NCBI RefSeq assembly: GCF_013337045.2
Contig: NZ_CP118259.1
Location: 3,303,001 to 3,367,000, forward strand
DNA length: 64,000 bases
Direction: 5' to 3'
Source: Agrobacterium vitis
GTDB lineage: Bacteria > Pseudomonadota > Alphaproteobacteria > Rhizobiales > Rhizobiaceae
This document shows positions 30,130 through 39,115 of the stretch, piece by piece. Under the pieces are notes generated by a model. The model made no database searches. It was not told the DNA's origin and saw only the letters and a program-made list of their open reading frames with translations. The stretch's first letter is position 1; each line of letters starts with the position of its first letter. Both the position numbers and the translations under genes were made by a program.

Positions 30130-30305
30130 ATTTTATCCTTCCATGTTCGTTACCGGTTCTGACCGGCAGGTGCCGGACGACCGTCTTTTTGTCAGTCGGA
30201 TAGCAGATCTTGAGATCTGCCGGTGGAAACCTCTCGGCAAAGCGAGAAGCGATTATAGACTTGAGAACCCACACAGAGGGATCACCCATATCTAAAGTCG
30301 CACGT

Positions 30306-30334
30306 CGCATACGTGAGAAGCCCCAAGCTGTCAA
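30306..30334 (-). promoter_or_regulatory. Possible promoter of rplU-rpmA
   Basis: TTGACA is followed 17 nt later by TATGCG on the minus strand. A second TATAAT lies at 30252-30257 but has a poor -35. Confidence 0.35.
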
Positions 30335-30495
30335 GGCGAAAGCCCCTAAACACAAAGAGAATTCCTGACGATAAACCATCCGCGCATCACATCACCCTCG
30401 CCCTTTGTCTTTCCTGCAACAGACAGGCGACAGGCCCGCGCTGCGATCCATCGAGGCGATCCAGTACACGACAGAGAATTATGCCTTTTTCGCTC

Positions 30496-30524
30496 TTGCC
30501 AGCCCCCTCAATCGCCGCTATGAG
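30496..30524 (+). promoter_or_regulatory. Promoter of tRNA-Ser, copy 1
   Basis: TTGCCA and TATGAG are separated by 17 nt, with the tRNA starting 35 nt after the -10. The identical hexamers and spacing recur ahead of the second tRNA-Ser. Confidence 0.65.
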
Positions 30525-30559
30525 ACAGCCCGCGCGACACAAGCGCCGACCAGACCCGC

Positions 30560-30649
30560 GGAGAGGTGGCTGAGTGGTCGAAAGCACCGCACTCGAAATG
30601 CGGCATACGGGCAACCGTATCGTGGGTTCGAATCCCACCCTCTCCGCCA
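30560..30649 (+). tRNA. tRNA-Ser(CGA), copy 1, left end of island 1
   Basis: The 90-nt sequence has a GGAGAGG/CCTCTCC acceptor stem, a D-arm with GGCTGAGTGG, anticodon loop CTCGAAA (anticodon CGA), a long variable arm (ATACGGGCAACCGTAT) typical of serine tRNAs, a T-arm GGGTTCGAATCCC and an encoded CCA. It reads UCG codons. Its 3' end is a usual integrase target, and island 1 begins here. Confidence 0.97.
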
Positions 30650-30753
30650 AGCTGAACCTCTGGCCATAAGGGACCCAGAGCTAAAAGCTGATTTTTCTCG
30701 ATCTTACGTTCTAGTTCCGGAAGCGGTCAGTGCCACATCTAAGGCACAGTTGA

Positions 30754-30990
30754 TCAGGATGAAGCGCCTGATTCTCTATCAATTCGAATAGACGAGCCGC
30801 CCGCTAAAACAATCTGGCCAGCGACGACACGAGCACCATCGCCTACAATAGCGCCAGGTGCAACGATAGCTCCAGTAGCAATGTGAGCCGTAGAGGAAAC
30901 ATGAGCGCGTTTGGATACCTCACCACCCAGACTTCCGTCTGGATTGCGATGGCGCGTCCAATCCCCACTTGAATTCCAGTATGGTTTCAT
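30754..30990 (-). CDS. Small hexapeptide-repeat protein
   Basis: A 78-residue protein starting with AGAGGG 8 nt before the ATG. The middle, AHVSSTAHIATGAIVAPGAI continuing VGDGARVVAG, follows the hexapeptide rule of left-handed beta-helix acyltransferases, but there are too few turns for a whole enzyme. It may be a remnant of a larger transferase or a small structural protein. It lies just inside island 1. Confidence 0.5.
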   Translation of the reverse strand: MKPYWNSSGDWTRHRNPDGSLGGEVSKRAHVSSTAHIATGAIVAPGAIVGDGARVVAGQIVLAGGSSIRIDRESGASS

Positions 30991-31019
30991 ACCTAGGACC
31001 CTCTGCCTGATCAGGCTGA

Positions 31020-31478
31020 CTAAAATGCCGACGTTATCACGCTTATCATACGCCGCGAAAACGATAACATTTCGCTAAAACACAAAATCACAACGAATGA
31101 GCCAAACAAAATAGGGAACCCGACTTCAAGAGCAATGCTTAGCCGGGCAGCAAAAAGATAAACCCGATGACTGCGGGTTCCCTGCTCCGCCTCGCCCATT
31201 CCCAACGAGCGACCGTCAGCAAAGATTGTAACAGGACCTGAGCGGTCTTTATTGATTTGCCGACTTATATCCTTTGTTGTTTCCACCGCTACACAAATCA
31301 TTAGATAAAGCGCCAACGCAGCAAGGATACCAACGACAACAGCGCGATCCTCGAACTCTATGTTAACGTCAGACACTGTGACCGCTTTCAGCGGAATTAC
31401 TTTTAGACATAATGCTATACCAGCGAAGGTTGTTACCCTTCCTGACAGATCATAAAAGCGATCTGAAAAGGTTACCAT
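31020..31478 (-). CDS. Hypothetical membrane protein
   Basis: A 152-residue protein with three probable membrane segments (about residues 13-33, 48-70 and 112-135) and a charged cytoplasmic loop between the second and third (ETTKDISRQINKDRSGPV). It overlaps the preceding gene by seven bases, so the pair is probably one operon. A membrane protein beside a small soluble partner in a mobile island could be an effector or immunity pair, but no family is recognised. Confidence 0.55.
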   Translation of the reverse strand: MVTFSDRFYDLSGRVTTFAGIALCLKVIPLKAVTVSDVNIEFEDRAVVVGILAALALYLMICVAVETTKDISRQINKDRSGPVTIFADGRSLGMGEAEQGTRSHRVYLFAARLSIALEVGFPILFGSFVVILCFSEMLSFSRRMISVITSAF

Positions 31479-31807
31479 CCGAACCTTTTAATTTTACCGT
31501 TGACCCGATGTATTATCAGCACGCGTCCGCTAACAGAACCATCATCTCTTATCCTGTGACATTGGATTTTTAAGTTTCGACCACCAAAAAAACCACTCCA
31601 GGCTCGAGCAATAACAAGAATATTCTCTTGTTTACTGTGATGCTTCCATCTGAAAGTTTTTACTTCGCCGACAGGGAGGTAAACCTCATCTCCAAGAAGG
31701 TCTAGCGCCACTTTCAAGAGATTCTCGTCTCTTTCCTCACTGAAACCTCTGACAACGCCAGTGTCATTTCTCGAAGGACAAACTACTGGAGTGTGGATGT
31801 CGACCAT
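31472..31807 (-). CDS. Hypothetical protein
   Basis: A 111-residue soluble protein of mainly beta character (EVYLPVGEVKTFRWKHHSKQ, RNLKIQCHRIRDDGSVSGRV). AGGGA lies before the ATG. It overlaps the three-helix membrane protein gene downstream. No family is recognised; base composition is lower in GC than the flanking core genes, in keeping with the island. Confidence 0.5.
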   Translation of the reverse strand: MVDIHTPVVCPSRNDTGVVRGFSEERDENLLKVALDLLGDEVYLPVGEVKTFRWKHHSKQENILVIARAWSGFFGGRNLKIQCHRIRDDGSVSGRVLIIHRVNGKIKRFGW

Positions 31808-31890
31808 AGGTCCCTATAGTTTTTGAATATACAAATTTAGCAAAGCTAAATTGATTTGTTCTTTTCTGCAACCCCGCGCGTTACACTTTC

Positions 31891-31928
31891 GGAATAATCC
31901 TTGGCTCCCCCTCGGGGCGTCCTACGCA
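31891..31928 (+). repeat. Integrase leader repeat, copy A (orphan)
   Basis: GGAATAATCCTTGGC, then CCCCCTCGGGG, then CGTCCTACGCA. It matches copies B-E (34473, 52064, 52683, 54434), but no integrase start follows here. Confidence 0.7.
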
Positions 31929-32061
31929 TCGAACGCGCAATCACAAATGATCACAGAGCCACTTTATCGGCTCAACCTCCTACGAAAATGACTTACTGTC
32001 GATAAAATTGGAATCTTGGATGTATTCGACCGGTAGTTGACTGGCCACCAGGAATTGACCA

Positions 32062-32084
32062 AACTCTCCCTCGGGTAGGGGAGA
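32062..32084 (+). promoter_or_regulatory. Hairpin covering the ribosome site of the TIGR04141 gene
   Basis: TCTCCC can pair with GGGAGA around TCGGGTAG, hiding the only Shine-Dalgarno-like segment (GGGGAG), which lies about 7 nt before the ATG at 32091. Confidence 0.4.
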
Positions 32085-32090
32085 TTTTGC

Positions 32091-33770
32091 ATGGCGATAG
32101 AGCCGCGAACGGGAGCAGTGACGCTAAACGTGAGGCTTTTGAAGCCTGGTGTTCATATTGAAGATGCATTCAGAGACACCGCCGATCCCGATGAGGTTGC
32201 GACTGAAACTCCACAAGGAAGTCGCCTGTTCGTCGATACGTCGCGCAGTCGTCCTAGTTGGATGCCGCTCCTTGCGGATTTGACAACCCACGAGCCAGAT
32301 TTTTGGACCCAATCATCGTCTGCAGCCCTCTCAGTCCCCGTTGAAGATCAGGAAGGAAATACGCGACTTTTTGTGTTGTGTTTCGGCGGTGGGCACTTCC
32401 TCATAGATCCAGCCAAGTTGGAGCGGAACTTCGGGCTGAAAGTTGTGCTCAACACGGTATCCAGAGGTAATCTTCGAAGCCTCGACAGCGCTACGCTCGA
32501 CGCAACCGTGTTCCAACGACGGACGCAGGCTAGCCGAAATTCTGACTTGGCTGGCTTCGGGATAGATGTGCAGCGTGATTTATTGCGAGTTGCGGCTGGC
32601 ACCCCCACCGACAAGTCCTTCGCGAAGTTTGTTGCTGGCCGAGATAGCTTGACGATCACATGCGCGGTCCAGCCTGGACAGATTAAGGCGAAGCTTAGCC
32701 GATGCCTCGAGGTGTTCGAGGACAACCAATATCGCCGGGATTATGAATGGATCGACAACGTTCAAATTGTTACTGACGCGGAAGATGCCCGACAACTTGA
32801 CGAATTGCTCAGCCAGCAGATTGCTGCACTCAGAGCGGGCGAGCAAAGCGATTTGCACATGTGCCCGCCAGAGATCGTCGACTACATCGAGGGCCAGGAT
32901 ATTGCCTATTATGGTAGGGGTTTTTCTCGTGAGAAGAACTGGTATTCCGAGTTAGATATTGATGATTACGTAGCCGAATTGAATGCCATAAATTTTGCTG
33001 AACCATTTGATGCCATTAAAACCCACCATTTCGTTCACATGCACGAAGATGAAGAGACAAGAGCAAAACGGAAATGGAAGGTTTATGACTGCTTCGTTTT
33101 CGAGTGCGAGCTCAATCAGCAGACATATGTTATCTTTGGCGGCACCTGGTATCGTATCAGCCACGCTTACAAAGCTCGAATTGAGAACTTTGTCCAATCT
33201 CTAATCAAGCCATCCTTCATTGCTCAGAGCACGGCAAGGAATGAGCAAGAACTTATAGCAGAGCTGAATCAACGGCCAGACTTGTTAATGATGGACCGGA
33301 CGAAAGTGAATCCTCGCGGCGTTAACAACGGCAATATCGAGGTATGCGATTTCTTCTCAAGGCAGCGCCAGTTTATACATTTGAAAGACGGCCATTCATC
33401 CTCCTCGATAAGCCATCTCTGGATGCAGGCGGTTACAAGCTGTGACTCCTTGATGTCAGACGCGACGTTTCGTAACGGCGTTAGGCGGCAAGCACGTCGG
33501 CGTCAGGGCGAGATGCCTGTTAAAGCAGGCTTTGAGCAGCTTTTGCCCGCTGGGCGGCAAGGTCGTGTCGATACCGCGTCGTATACGGTCGTCTACGGTA
33601 TTCTGCGGCGAAGGAATCGCAGGTCGAACATAATGGACTTGCCATTCTTCAGTAAAGTCAGTCTGCAAGCGCCAGCGTCGCTGCTGGCAAAATACGGCTA
33701 TGGTGTAGAGATGCATCTTATCGAAAAAATAGATCCCGTCGTTCCGGGCGCTGGTGAAGCGAATGGCTAG
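32091..33770 (+). CDS. TIGR04141-family (DUF6119) sporadically distributed protein
   Basis: The 559-residue protein matches the TIGR04141 family of patchily distributed, mobile-DNA-associated proteins. Conserved stretches are TLNVRLLKPGVHIEDAF at the start, LFVLCFGGGHFLIDPAKLER, NFGLKVVLNTVSRGNLRSLD and QASRNSDLAGFGIDVQRDLL. The biochemical activity of the family is not established. The C-terminal half (from about residue 330, WKVYDCFVFECELNQQTYVI) resembles a beta-rich nuclease-like core, which is only a suggestion. Its stop lies inside the start of an HNH nuclease gene, pointing to a coupled pair with a likely defence role. Confidence 0.8.
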   Translation: MAIEPRTGAVTLNVRLLKPGVHIEDAFRDTADPDEVATETPQGSRLFVDTSRSRPSWMPLLADLTTHEPDFWTQSSSAALSVPVEDQEGNTRLFVLCFGGGHFLIDPAKLERNFGLKVVLNTVSRGNLRSLDSATLDATVFQRRTQASRNSDLAGFGIDVQRDLLRVAAGTPTDKSFAKFVAGRDSLTITCAVQPGQIKAKLSRCLEVFEDNQYRRDYEWIDNVQIVTDAEDARQLDELLSQQIAALRAGEQSDLHMCPPEIVDYIEGQDIAYYGRGFSREKNWYSELDIDDYVAELNAINFAEPFDAIKTHHFVHMHEDEETRAKRKWKVYDCFVFECELNQQTYVIFGGTWYRISHAYKARIENFVQSLIKPSFIAQSTARNEQELIAELNQRPDLLMMDRTKVNPRGVNNGNIEVCDFFSRQRQFIHLKDGHSSSSISHLWMQAVTSCDSLMSDATFRNGVRRQARRRQGEMPVKAGFEQLLPAGRQGRVDTASYTVVYGILRRRNRRSNIMDLPFFSKVSLQAPASLLAKYGYGVEMHLIEKIDPVVPGAGEANG

Positions 33771-34479
33771 AACTCAAGGACATGGAAATCCAAATTGGAC
33801 ACGCGACGAGACGATTCTCGCTCTGAATTTATTCCAGAAACTCAACGGCGATGTCCCCTCGCCGAAGTCCATGGAGATAAAAGAGCTGTCCGATCTTCTC
33901 CGATCGCTTCCTTATCACGCTGAGGCAGCCAAGCAGCCGACATTCCGAAATCCTGACGGCGTCGGCTTCAAGCTAAGTAACATTCGCCAGGTCGCAACTG
34001 GCAAGGGCCTGGGCAACGTTTCCAATATGGACCGCTTGATCTGGAAGGAATACGGCGATCGGATAGATGAAGTGCACCAGATCGCTGCAGCGATAAAATC
34101 TGGGATTCTGATCGCAGGCTCAGAACCATTACCGGATGTCGAGCAGGAGCTTCCAGAAGGGCGACTTCTCACAGCGCTACATGTTCGTCGAGAGCGAAAT
34201 CCGAAAGTCAGAAAGCTCCTACTAGATGACCGACGTCCGACTGGTCTGCGATGCGAGATATGTGATTTATCTCGGCCCGATCTCGACGTATCCATGCAGG
34301 AAGCAATGTTCGAAGCCCATCATTTGATTCCATTGGCTGACGCGGGAGAACGAAAGACACGGCTCGCCGATCTCGCGCTCCTTTGTGCTTGCTGCCATCG
34401 ACTAATTCACCGGGCAATGGTGATGCGATCAGGGTGGGTCAGCGTGGCTGATGTTCGCGCGATCATCGTGCCGGGATAA
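33754..34479 (+). CDS. McrA-like HNH endonuclease
   Basis: A 241-residue protein with an N-terminal DNA-binding-like segment (NPNWTRDETILALNLFQK, then FRNPDGVGFKLSNIRQVATG) and a C-terminal HNH domain: CEIC, EAHHLIPLADAGERKT, then CACCHRLIHR, with two cysteine pairs for zinc and the catalytic His. This architecture is that of HNH nucleases related to McrA, several of which cut modified DNA. It overlaps the TIGR04141 gene by 17 bases (8 if translation starts at 33763). The integrase leader repeat begins at its stop codon. Confidence 0.87.
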   Translation: MKRMARTQGHGNPNWTRDETILALNLFQKLNGDVPSPKSMEIKELSDLLRSLPYHAEAAKQPTFRNPDGVGFKLSNIRQVATGKGLGNVSNMDRLIWKEYGDRIDEVHQIAAAIKSGILIAGSEPLPDVEQELPEGRLLTALHVRRERNPKVRKLLLDDRRPTGLRCEICDLSRPDLDVSMQEAMFEAHHLIPLADAGERKTRLADLALLCACCHRLIHRAMVMRSGWVSVADVRAIIVPG

Positions 34480-34511
34480 ACCTTGGCACCCCTCCAGGGG
34501 CGTCCTACGCA
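34473..34511 (+). repeat. Integrase leader repeat, copy B (with intact integrase)
   Basis: AAACCTTGGCACCCCTCCAG continues GGGCGTCCTACGCA; CCCCT/AGGGG can form a hairpin. It lies 29 nt before the integrase ATG. Confidence 0.75.
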
Positions 34512-34539
34512 AGATCTTCAACATCTATTGGAGATCACC

Positions 34540-35532
34540 ATGGCAACCATCCGGAAACTCAGAGGGCGCTGGCAAGCTCAGGTGCGTCGGCGCGGCATGA
34601 AGCCCCGCTGCAAAAGCTTCGACACCAAGTCCGAAGCTGAAAAGTGGGCGCGAGAGCTTGAGGCTCAGGTTGATCGCTTCGGTGCCGCACCCGACACCCG
34701 TATTCTTGAAAGCACGACGCTGGGCGAGCTTCTGGAGCGCTACCAGCGCGAAATCTCGCCAACGAAGCGGGGATCAGTCCAAGAGATCCAGCGGATCGAT
34801 GTGCTGCGGCGTCACGAGCTTTCTTACCGGACTATGATTGGCCTCAGCCAACAAGATATTGCCGCGTTCCGCGATGAGCGCCTTCGAAGCGTAGCACCAT
34901 CTACAACGGTGCGGGAGCTGGCAATCTTGAGCCACGTCCTCGAAGTTGCAATTCGTGACTGGGGTCTACCGCTGGCAAAGAACGTGGTGAAGCTGGTGCG
35001 CCGTCCCGTCATCCGCAATGAGCGCAGCAGACGGCTGACGGGCACCGAGGAGCAACGGCTTCTGGACGGTTGCGATGGTGGACAGCTTCCTTACTTCAAG
35101 ACGCTGTTGATTGTCGCCCTGGAGACAGGGATGCGTCGTGGCGAGATTCTTGGGCTGCAATGGAGCGATATCTCGCACAATCGCCGGGTGATTTCGCTGG
35201 CTCTGACGAAAAACGGCTCCAGTCGTGAGGTGCCACTATCACAGCGTGCTTTCGACGCACTGACAGATTGGAAGTCTCGCGCCGATGTGGAGCAGGCTGT
35301 GGTATTTCCTATGACGGCCGGAGCCTTGGAGCAGGCCTGGCGCAGGCTGCTGATCCGGACTGGCATCACCGGACTGCGATTTCACGATTTGCGTCACGAA
35401 GGCGTCAGCCGTCTGTTTGAGAGAGGGTTGAACGTGATTGAAGTTTCAACTATTAGTGGTCACAGAGAACTACGTATGTTGCGACGATACTCGCATCTCA
35501 ACGCCGAGGATCTGGTAGCTCGGCTTGGCTAG
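34540..35532 (+). CDS. Tyrosine-type site-specific integrase
   Basis: The 330-residue integrase is complete. The N-terminal arm-binding part begins MATIRKLRGRWQAQVRRRG, a SAM-like core-binding domain follows, and the catalytic domain has Arg in ETGMRRGEI, Lys in TKNGSSREVPL, HxxR in FHDLRHEG, His in SGHRELR and Tyr in RRYSHLN. All six catalytic positions are present, so it could be active. TTGGAGATCACC gives the ribosome site before the ATG at 34540. It is the best candidate for moving island 1 at tRNA-Ser. Two broken relatives lie at 52748 and 54500. Confidence 0.95.
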   Translation: MATIRKLRGRWQAQVRRRGMKPRCKSFDTKSEAEKWARELEAQVDRFGAAPDTRILESTTLGELLERYQREISPTKRGSVQEIQRIDVLRRHELSYRTMIGLSQQDIAAFRDERLRSVAPSTTVRELAILSHVLEVAIRDWGLPLAKNVVKLVRRPVIRNERSRRLTGTEEQRLLDGCDGGQLPYFKTLLIVALETGMRRGEILGLQWSDISHNRRVISLALTKNGSSREVPLSQRAFDALTDWKSRADVEQAVVFPMTAGALEQAWRRLLIRTGITGLRFHDLRHEGVSRLFERGLNVIEVSTISGHRELRMLRRYSHLNAEDLVARLG

Positions 35533-36332
35533 AAAAATCAACGCCGGGCCCCTGACAGAACCCTGCCCAGCCTTTACAGTGCCTTGCCTATGCGCAAGTT
35601 TTGTCAAGTTTGAGAGAAAAATCAACGCAAAATACATACTTTAGATTGCACAAAACCTTGCATCCAAAACCGAAATCGTTGCGGAAATGAGCTCAAACTT
35701 GCGTTTTCTTTCCCTTAAGTTTACAAAACTGCCTCGAAAAGGCTTTTTTGTCTTATTTATAAAGGCTGCTGAACTCGTTTTGGTTGTGATTGCCCGCTTT
35801 CTCAGTGCTGCACCGCCAGAGTTGAGCGTAAAGAATGCACTCAGCAGCCCATATCATTGACGAAGGCCACCGTCATAGAGCCGGAAAGCCTTGATCCCCA
35901 GTGGAGAAAACATATCCGGATAGAACTCGTTTGGATTTCCGGTTGATCTATTTACACATCGCGCCAGTGCTCAGCAGTCGAGCATAAGTGACCTTGATAT
36001 CGGTTGATGACTGATCAAGCTGGATCGTTTGGCGTGAATGCATGATAGGAAAACTGACAGCACCACCGTTTTGTTCTCCGACATCCGGTGCCGCCCGACC
36101 TCCTCATCCAGATCCAACCTCATGCCATGCGCACACAGAAGTTCAGTGTGCTGGAAGTCGAAGTCCTAGGAAAAAGCAAGCTGCGTGATGGGGATGCTTT
36201 CAGTGCCCCCGACTAGTGTGCATCCTATCCTCCCGTGCCCAGGGACTATAGAGCGTTGGCCGTAGCGTGAGGCCCGCCGAGGAACGTCGGCGAGCGGTCT
36301 TTCCACTACGGCTATTAAGCCAGCCAGCTTTC
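35533..36332. other. Gene-poor stretch after the integrase
   Basis: No supported gene in 800 bp. Composition shifts to low GC after the integrase stop. A GC-rich inverted repeat (GCCCGCCGA with TCGGCGAGCG, about 36271-36297) lies before the end of the next minus-strand gene and may act as its terminator. Confidence 0.4.
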
Positions 36333-37427
36333 TCAGAACGATCCAAACTTAACCGAAACAGTTCCGGCTTCCGAGTCTGCCGCTTCGGTCGTCGCCGTCT
36401 TTTCGGCAACCGGGGCATTGGTCGAGTGGATCGATGCAGGCTCCATGCCTTCGATGGCCCTCAAAATCCTTTCTGAACCGGCGATAGCCACGGAGAGTTC
36501 GGACCGGAACTCTTCGAACTTGTCGCGACCAAGGGAAATAAGCAACCAGTTCGCGACACGCTTGGCATCATGCTCCTTGCGCACGTTTTCAGCCTGCAAT
36601 TCGCAACGCCGCCTCTGCTCTTCTTCCTCGCGCTTCTGCTTCGCGTTTTCGTTAGCCCTGAGCTTTGCCTCCTCCGCGGCGTCCCACTTCTTCCGCTCCA
36701 TCAGGACTTCGTCATCGGGCTTCCCGGCTTCAGCAAGTTCCTTTGCACGCAACTGCCATGCATCGTCTTCCTCCCGCTTCCGGCGGTCTGCTTCCATCTG
36801 CTCACGTTCTGCCTGCTTACGCGTCCGCTCCTCGTTCGCCGCGAGGTTGCGCGCTACCGCGATACGGCGCTCTACCTCATCTTTCAACAGAGTTGCTCCG
36901 GACTCAATTTCGGCGACAACCTTATTACGAACAGCTACCGGAGTAGTCTTCGCGGCAAGCTTATAGACGGTGCCGGGCGGCAAGACTTCAACTACCTTCG
37001 GCGCACTGCCGAACTGCAGGGCTGCGTTGATGTAGTTCCACGCCGTAGCCTTCGACATATCGAACTCAACCTTCAGCCACCTGTCGAACTGGCCGGAAAT
37101 GCTATTCTTAATTGCGATAAGATCATTGCCCGTTTCGATGATCCCGATACGTGCGATCCTATCGCGTTCCTTGATCCTAGCCGCGACGGCCTGAAGCTTT
37201 TCAGCCTGGGTCTTATCCATCGGCCTATAGAATGCCTCGAGTTCAGTCGGCGGCGTCGTCAAGACGGCAGGTCCCACAGGCAGGGGAGATATATGAGTAG
37301 AAGATGCAGCGGATGCCGGAGCAAGGGGAGCGGATGAAGTCGTGCCGCTAAGATCGAGGTCAGCTAAAGCCTCATCGAGAGCGGCGAGATCTGCCGCCGA
37401 AGGCTTGCGGAATGAAGATGCTGCCAT
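36333..37427 (-). CDS. DUF3102-like coiled-coil protein
   Basis: A 364-residue protein with AAGGAGACAAAC before the ATG at 37427. Residues about 90-180 (IGIIETGNDLIAIKNSISGQ, then FDRWLKVEFDMSKATAWNYI) match the DUF3102 pattern found in plasmid and phage proteins: a helical domain that recalls ParB/KorB-type HTH proteins. The middle third is a long Arg/Glu-rich coiled coil (ERTRKQAEREQMEADRRKRE). It may act in partition or replication control of the element; the origin-like inverted repeat lies 600 bp upstream of its start. Confidence 0.75.
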   Translation of the reverse strand: MAASSFRKPSAADLAALDEALADLDLSGTTSSAPLAPASAASSTHISPLPVGPAVLTTPPTELEAFYRPMDKTQAEKLQAVAARIKERDRIARIGIIETGNDLIAIKNSISGQFDRWLKVEFDMSKATAWNYINAALQFGSAPKVVEVLPPGTVYKLAAKTTPVAVRNKVVAEIESGATLLKDEVERRIAVARNLAANEERTRKQAEREQMEADRRKREEDDAWQLRAKELAEAGKPDDEVLMERKKWDAAEEAKLRANENAKQKREEEEQRRRCELQAENVRKEHDAKRVANWLLISLGRDKFEEFRSELSVAIAGSERILRAIEGMEPASIHSTNAPVAEKTATTEAADSEAGTVSVKFGSF

Positions 37428-38213
37428 GTTTGTCTCCTTGACGTGTCTAACGGTTGGACAGGGACAAGGCGGTGATCGGAGCATTGTCCCCGCGATTCAG
37501 GGGACTTCCTATTAGTCACATATTTCGTTGGTTTTCCATAGGTGAATGAAGGAATAAAAACCCAAATAAGATAGGCGTTTATTCCTTTTGTGCTTTTTTT
37601 CGAGACGTCGACGATTCCGGGAGGCTAGGTTCTGGCTCGAGCACAATGACACCTCCACCAAATCGAGTATCTGTCGCCGTTGGCATTTCAGCTCTTCGTG
37701 AAAAACAATATAGAAGCTCACAGGCGAGCGCCAGCAGGGCGACGTCGCAATGATGCACTTTACTCGACGAAGCGCGCCAGCGCGAATCCTCGAGTCAATG
37801 AGGAATGCCTGCGTGCGCCTCGTCTGTATTCGTGCACCCCGATCAGTTCTGCAATTGACGCGGCGGCCAAACGGAGCGCTCGTATCTCCAGCACGTTCGA
37901 TGCGACAGCACCAAGCTCGCCTCCAAGCGAAAGGCCTCGAGTTTACTCCGATGTAGATCTTATCCACCGGAAGCCTTTGTCCCTCCCGGAAGCATCAGAA
38001 GATGACAAGCGCCGGGAGCGTGAACTTTTGACCGGAGTATATAAGACTCTAATTATATATAAGTTATTATGTATAATAAGAGGTAGATAAATACGGCCAA
38101 AAGTTCACGCTCCGGGCGTCTAAACGCTCCATCTCCCGCTCACAACTTGAAGCGGTTGCTCCGGTCATCCGCTATAAGTCTCCGTGAAGACAAACAGCAG
38201 AGGAGCCTCCGGC
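37428..38213. other. Noncoding region with origin-like features
   Basis: No convincing gene in 786 bp. It holds a DnaA-box-like TTATCCACC at 37960-37968 and the inverted-repeat/AT-rich block at 38014-38115. Confidence 0.5.
38014..38115. repeat. Long inverted repeat around an AT-rich core
   Basis: The left arm GGGAGCGTGAACTTTTGACC and the right arm GGCCAAAAGTTCACGCTCC are inverted copies with one mismatch. The 59-bp core between them is almost all A and T (TATATAAGACTC, AATTATATATAAG). A DnaA-like box sits 46 bp upstream. This could be a replication or transfer origin of the island. Confidence 0.6.
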
Positions 38214-38747
38214 ATGGAAAATCCAAGTGATGATGATACGTATGTGCTCGAGCGTGCGGCGATTAAGCTCACTGCCTATGACCGTCGGTTGAAAGAGCTT
38301 CGTGACTTGCAGGAGAAGCGTAGCGCGCTTTTGACTCATCCGGATAGCCAGCGTCGAATCGCGCAACTGGATCTCTTGATTGAGCATGCACAGAAGCGAT
38401 TTGACACGGAAAGCAAGCGGAGCACCGACGACGCGTGGCGTCGCCGTCGTGACATTGATGACTGGCGCTCGCGAGACGGCAGGGAACTGCGCAATGCCAG
38501 CCGACGCAAGGTTCGTAGCACGCCGAATGAAGACTTGTCGCATCTAACGCCCGAAGAGAAAGTGCAGCGCAAGCGTGGCCAGCGAGCCGACGCAAATTTC
38601 ATCAAGCGTAAGGAGCAAGAAGGTATGCCCCAGGCCGATATTCAGGCCGCGCTTTTACTGCGTCAGCAGGAGCGGGCCGTTAAGCGAATGGCGTCAAAGG
38701 AAATGGACCATGACCCGGCAACAAATCCGGCTTACGGAATGTTCTGA
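38214..38747 (+). CDS. Hypothetical basic coiled-coil protein
   Basis: A 177-residue protein; AGAGGAG lies 8 nt before the ATG at 38214. The sequence is highly charged and helical: LKELRDLQEKRSALLTHPD, then an Arg-rich central part (RRRRDIDDWRSRDGRELRNA) and a C-terminal KRKEQEGMPQADIQAALLLR. No family is recognised. It starts about 100 bp from the inverted-repeat locus, so a DNA-binding accessory role (replication or transfer) is possible. Confidence 0.6.
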   Translation: MENPSDDDTYVLERAAIKLTAYDRRLKELRDLQEKRSALLTHPDSQRRIAQLDLLIEHAQKRFDTESKRSTDDAWRRRRDIDDWRSRDGRELRNASRRKVRSTPNEDLSHLTPEEKVQRKRGQRADANFIKRKEQEGMPQADIQAALLLRQQERAVKRMASKEMDHDPATNPAYGMF

Positions 38748-38854
38748 ACTTGAGACGGCCCGATTGCAAGTCGTCGACATGCTGCTGACTACTTTCGTAG
38801 CGAGCCGATCCCGAGAGTGCAACTGAACATGAGCTTGACCACAGCTCCACAACA

Positions 38855-39115
38855 TCAACCGAGCCAGGGACGCTCCGGGTCTTTCGGATTGGCTGCGAAC
38901 TCGCTGTTTCCTTGTGGCCTTTGCGATCGACCACGGTCAGCCTGCGATGACTTCGTAGCGGGCGATAGCGCTGCAATTACAATCAAGGCGATGAAGCTGA
39001 AGAAGAAGCCCAAGGCAAACCAGCCAAGCGGGTCGCGGTTCTTGTTGGTTGCTAAAATTGCACAAGCGCCACCGAACACGCAGCCGGATACGAAAATGAT
39101 CAAAGAAAAGTCCAT
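38855..39115 (-). CDS. Small two-helix membrane protein
   Basis: An 86-residue protein with GAGGAG before the ATG. Two membrane helices (SLIIFVSGCVFGGACAILAT and GWFALGFFFSFIALIVIAAL) flank NKNRDPL, a pattern seen in short phage and bacterial membrane proteins that are often called superinfection-immunity-like. The C-terminal third is polar. Function not assigned. Confidence 0.65.
   Translation of the reverse strand: MDFSLIIFVSGCVFGGACAILATNKNRDPLGWFALGFFFSFIALIVIAALSPATKSSQADRGRSQRPQGNSEFAANPKDPERPWLG

Noticed and set aside
30387..30650. Minus-strand frame containing MAERVGFEPTIRLPVCRISS
   Set aside because: It is the antisense of tRNA-Ser and its flank, a well-known false protein. The same false frame appears over the second tRNA at 45092-45319.
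37512..38090. Two opposing frames of 136 and 151 codons in the origin-like region
   Set aside because: Neither has a good ribosome site or protein-like composition, and they overlap each other and the inverted-repeat locus.
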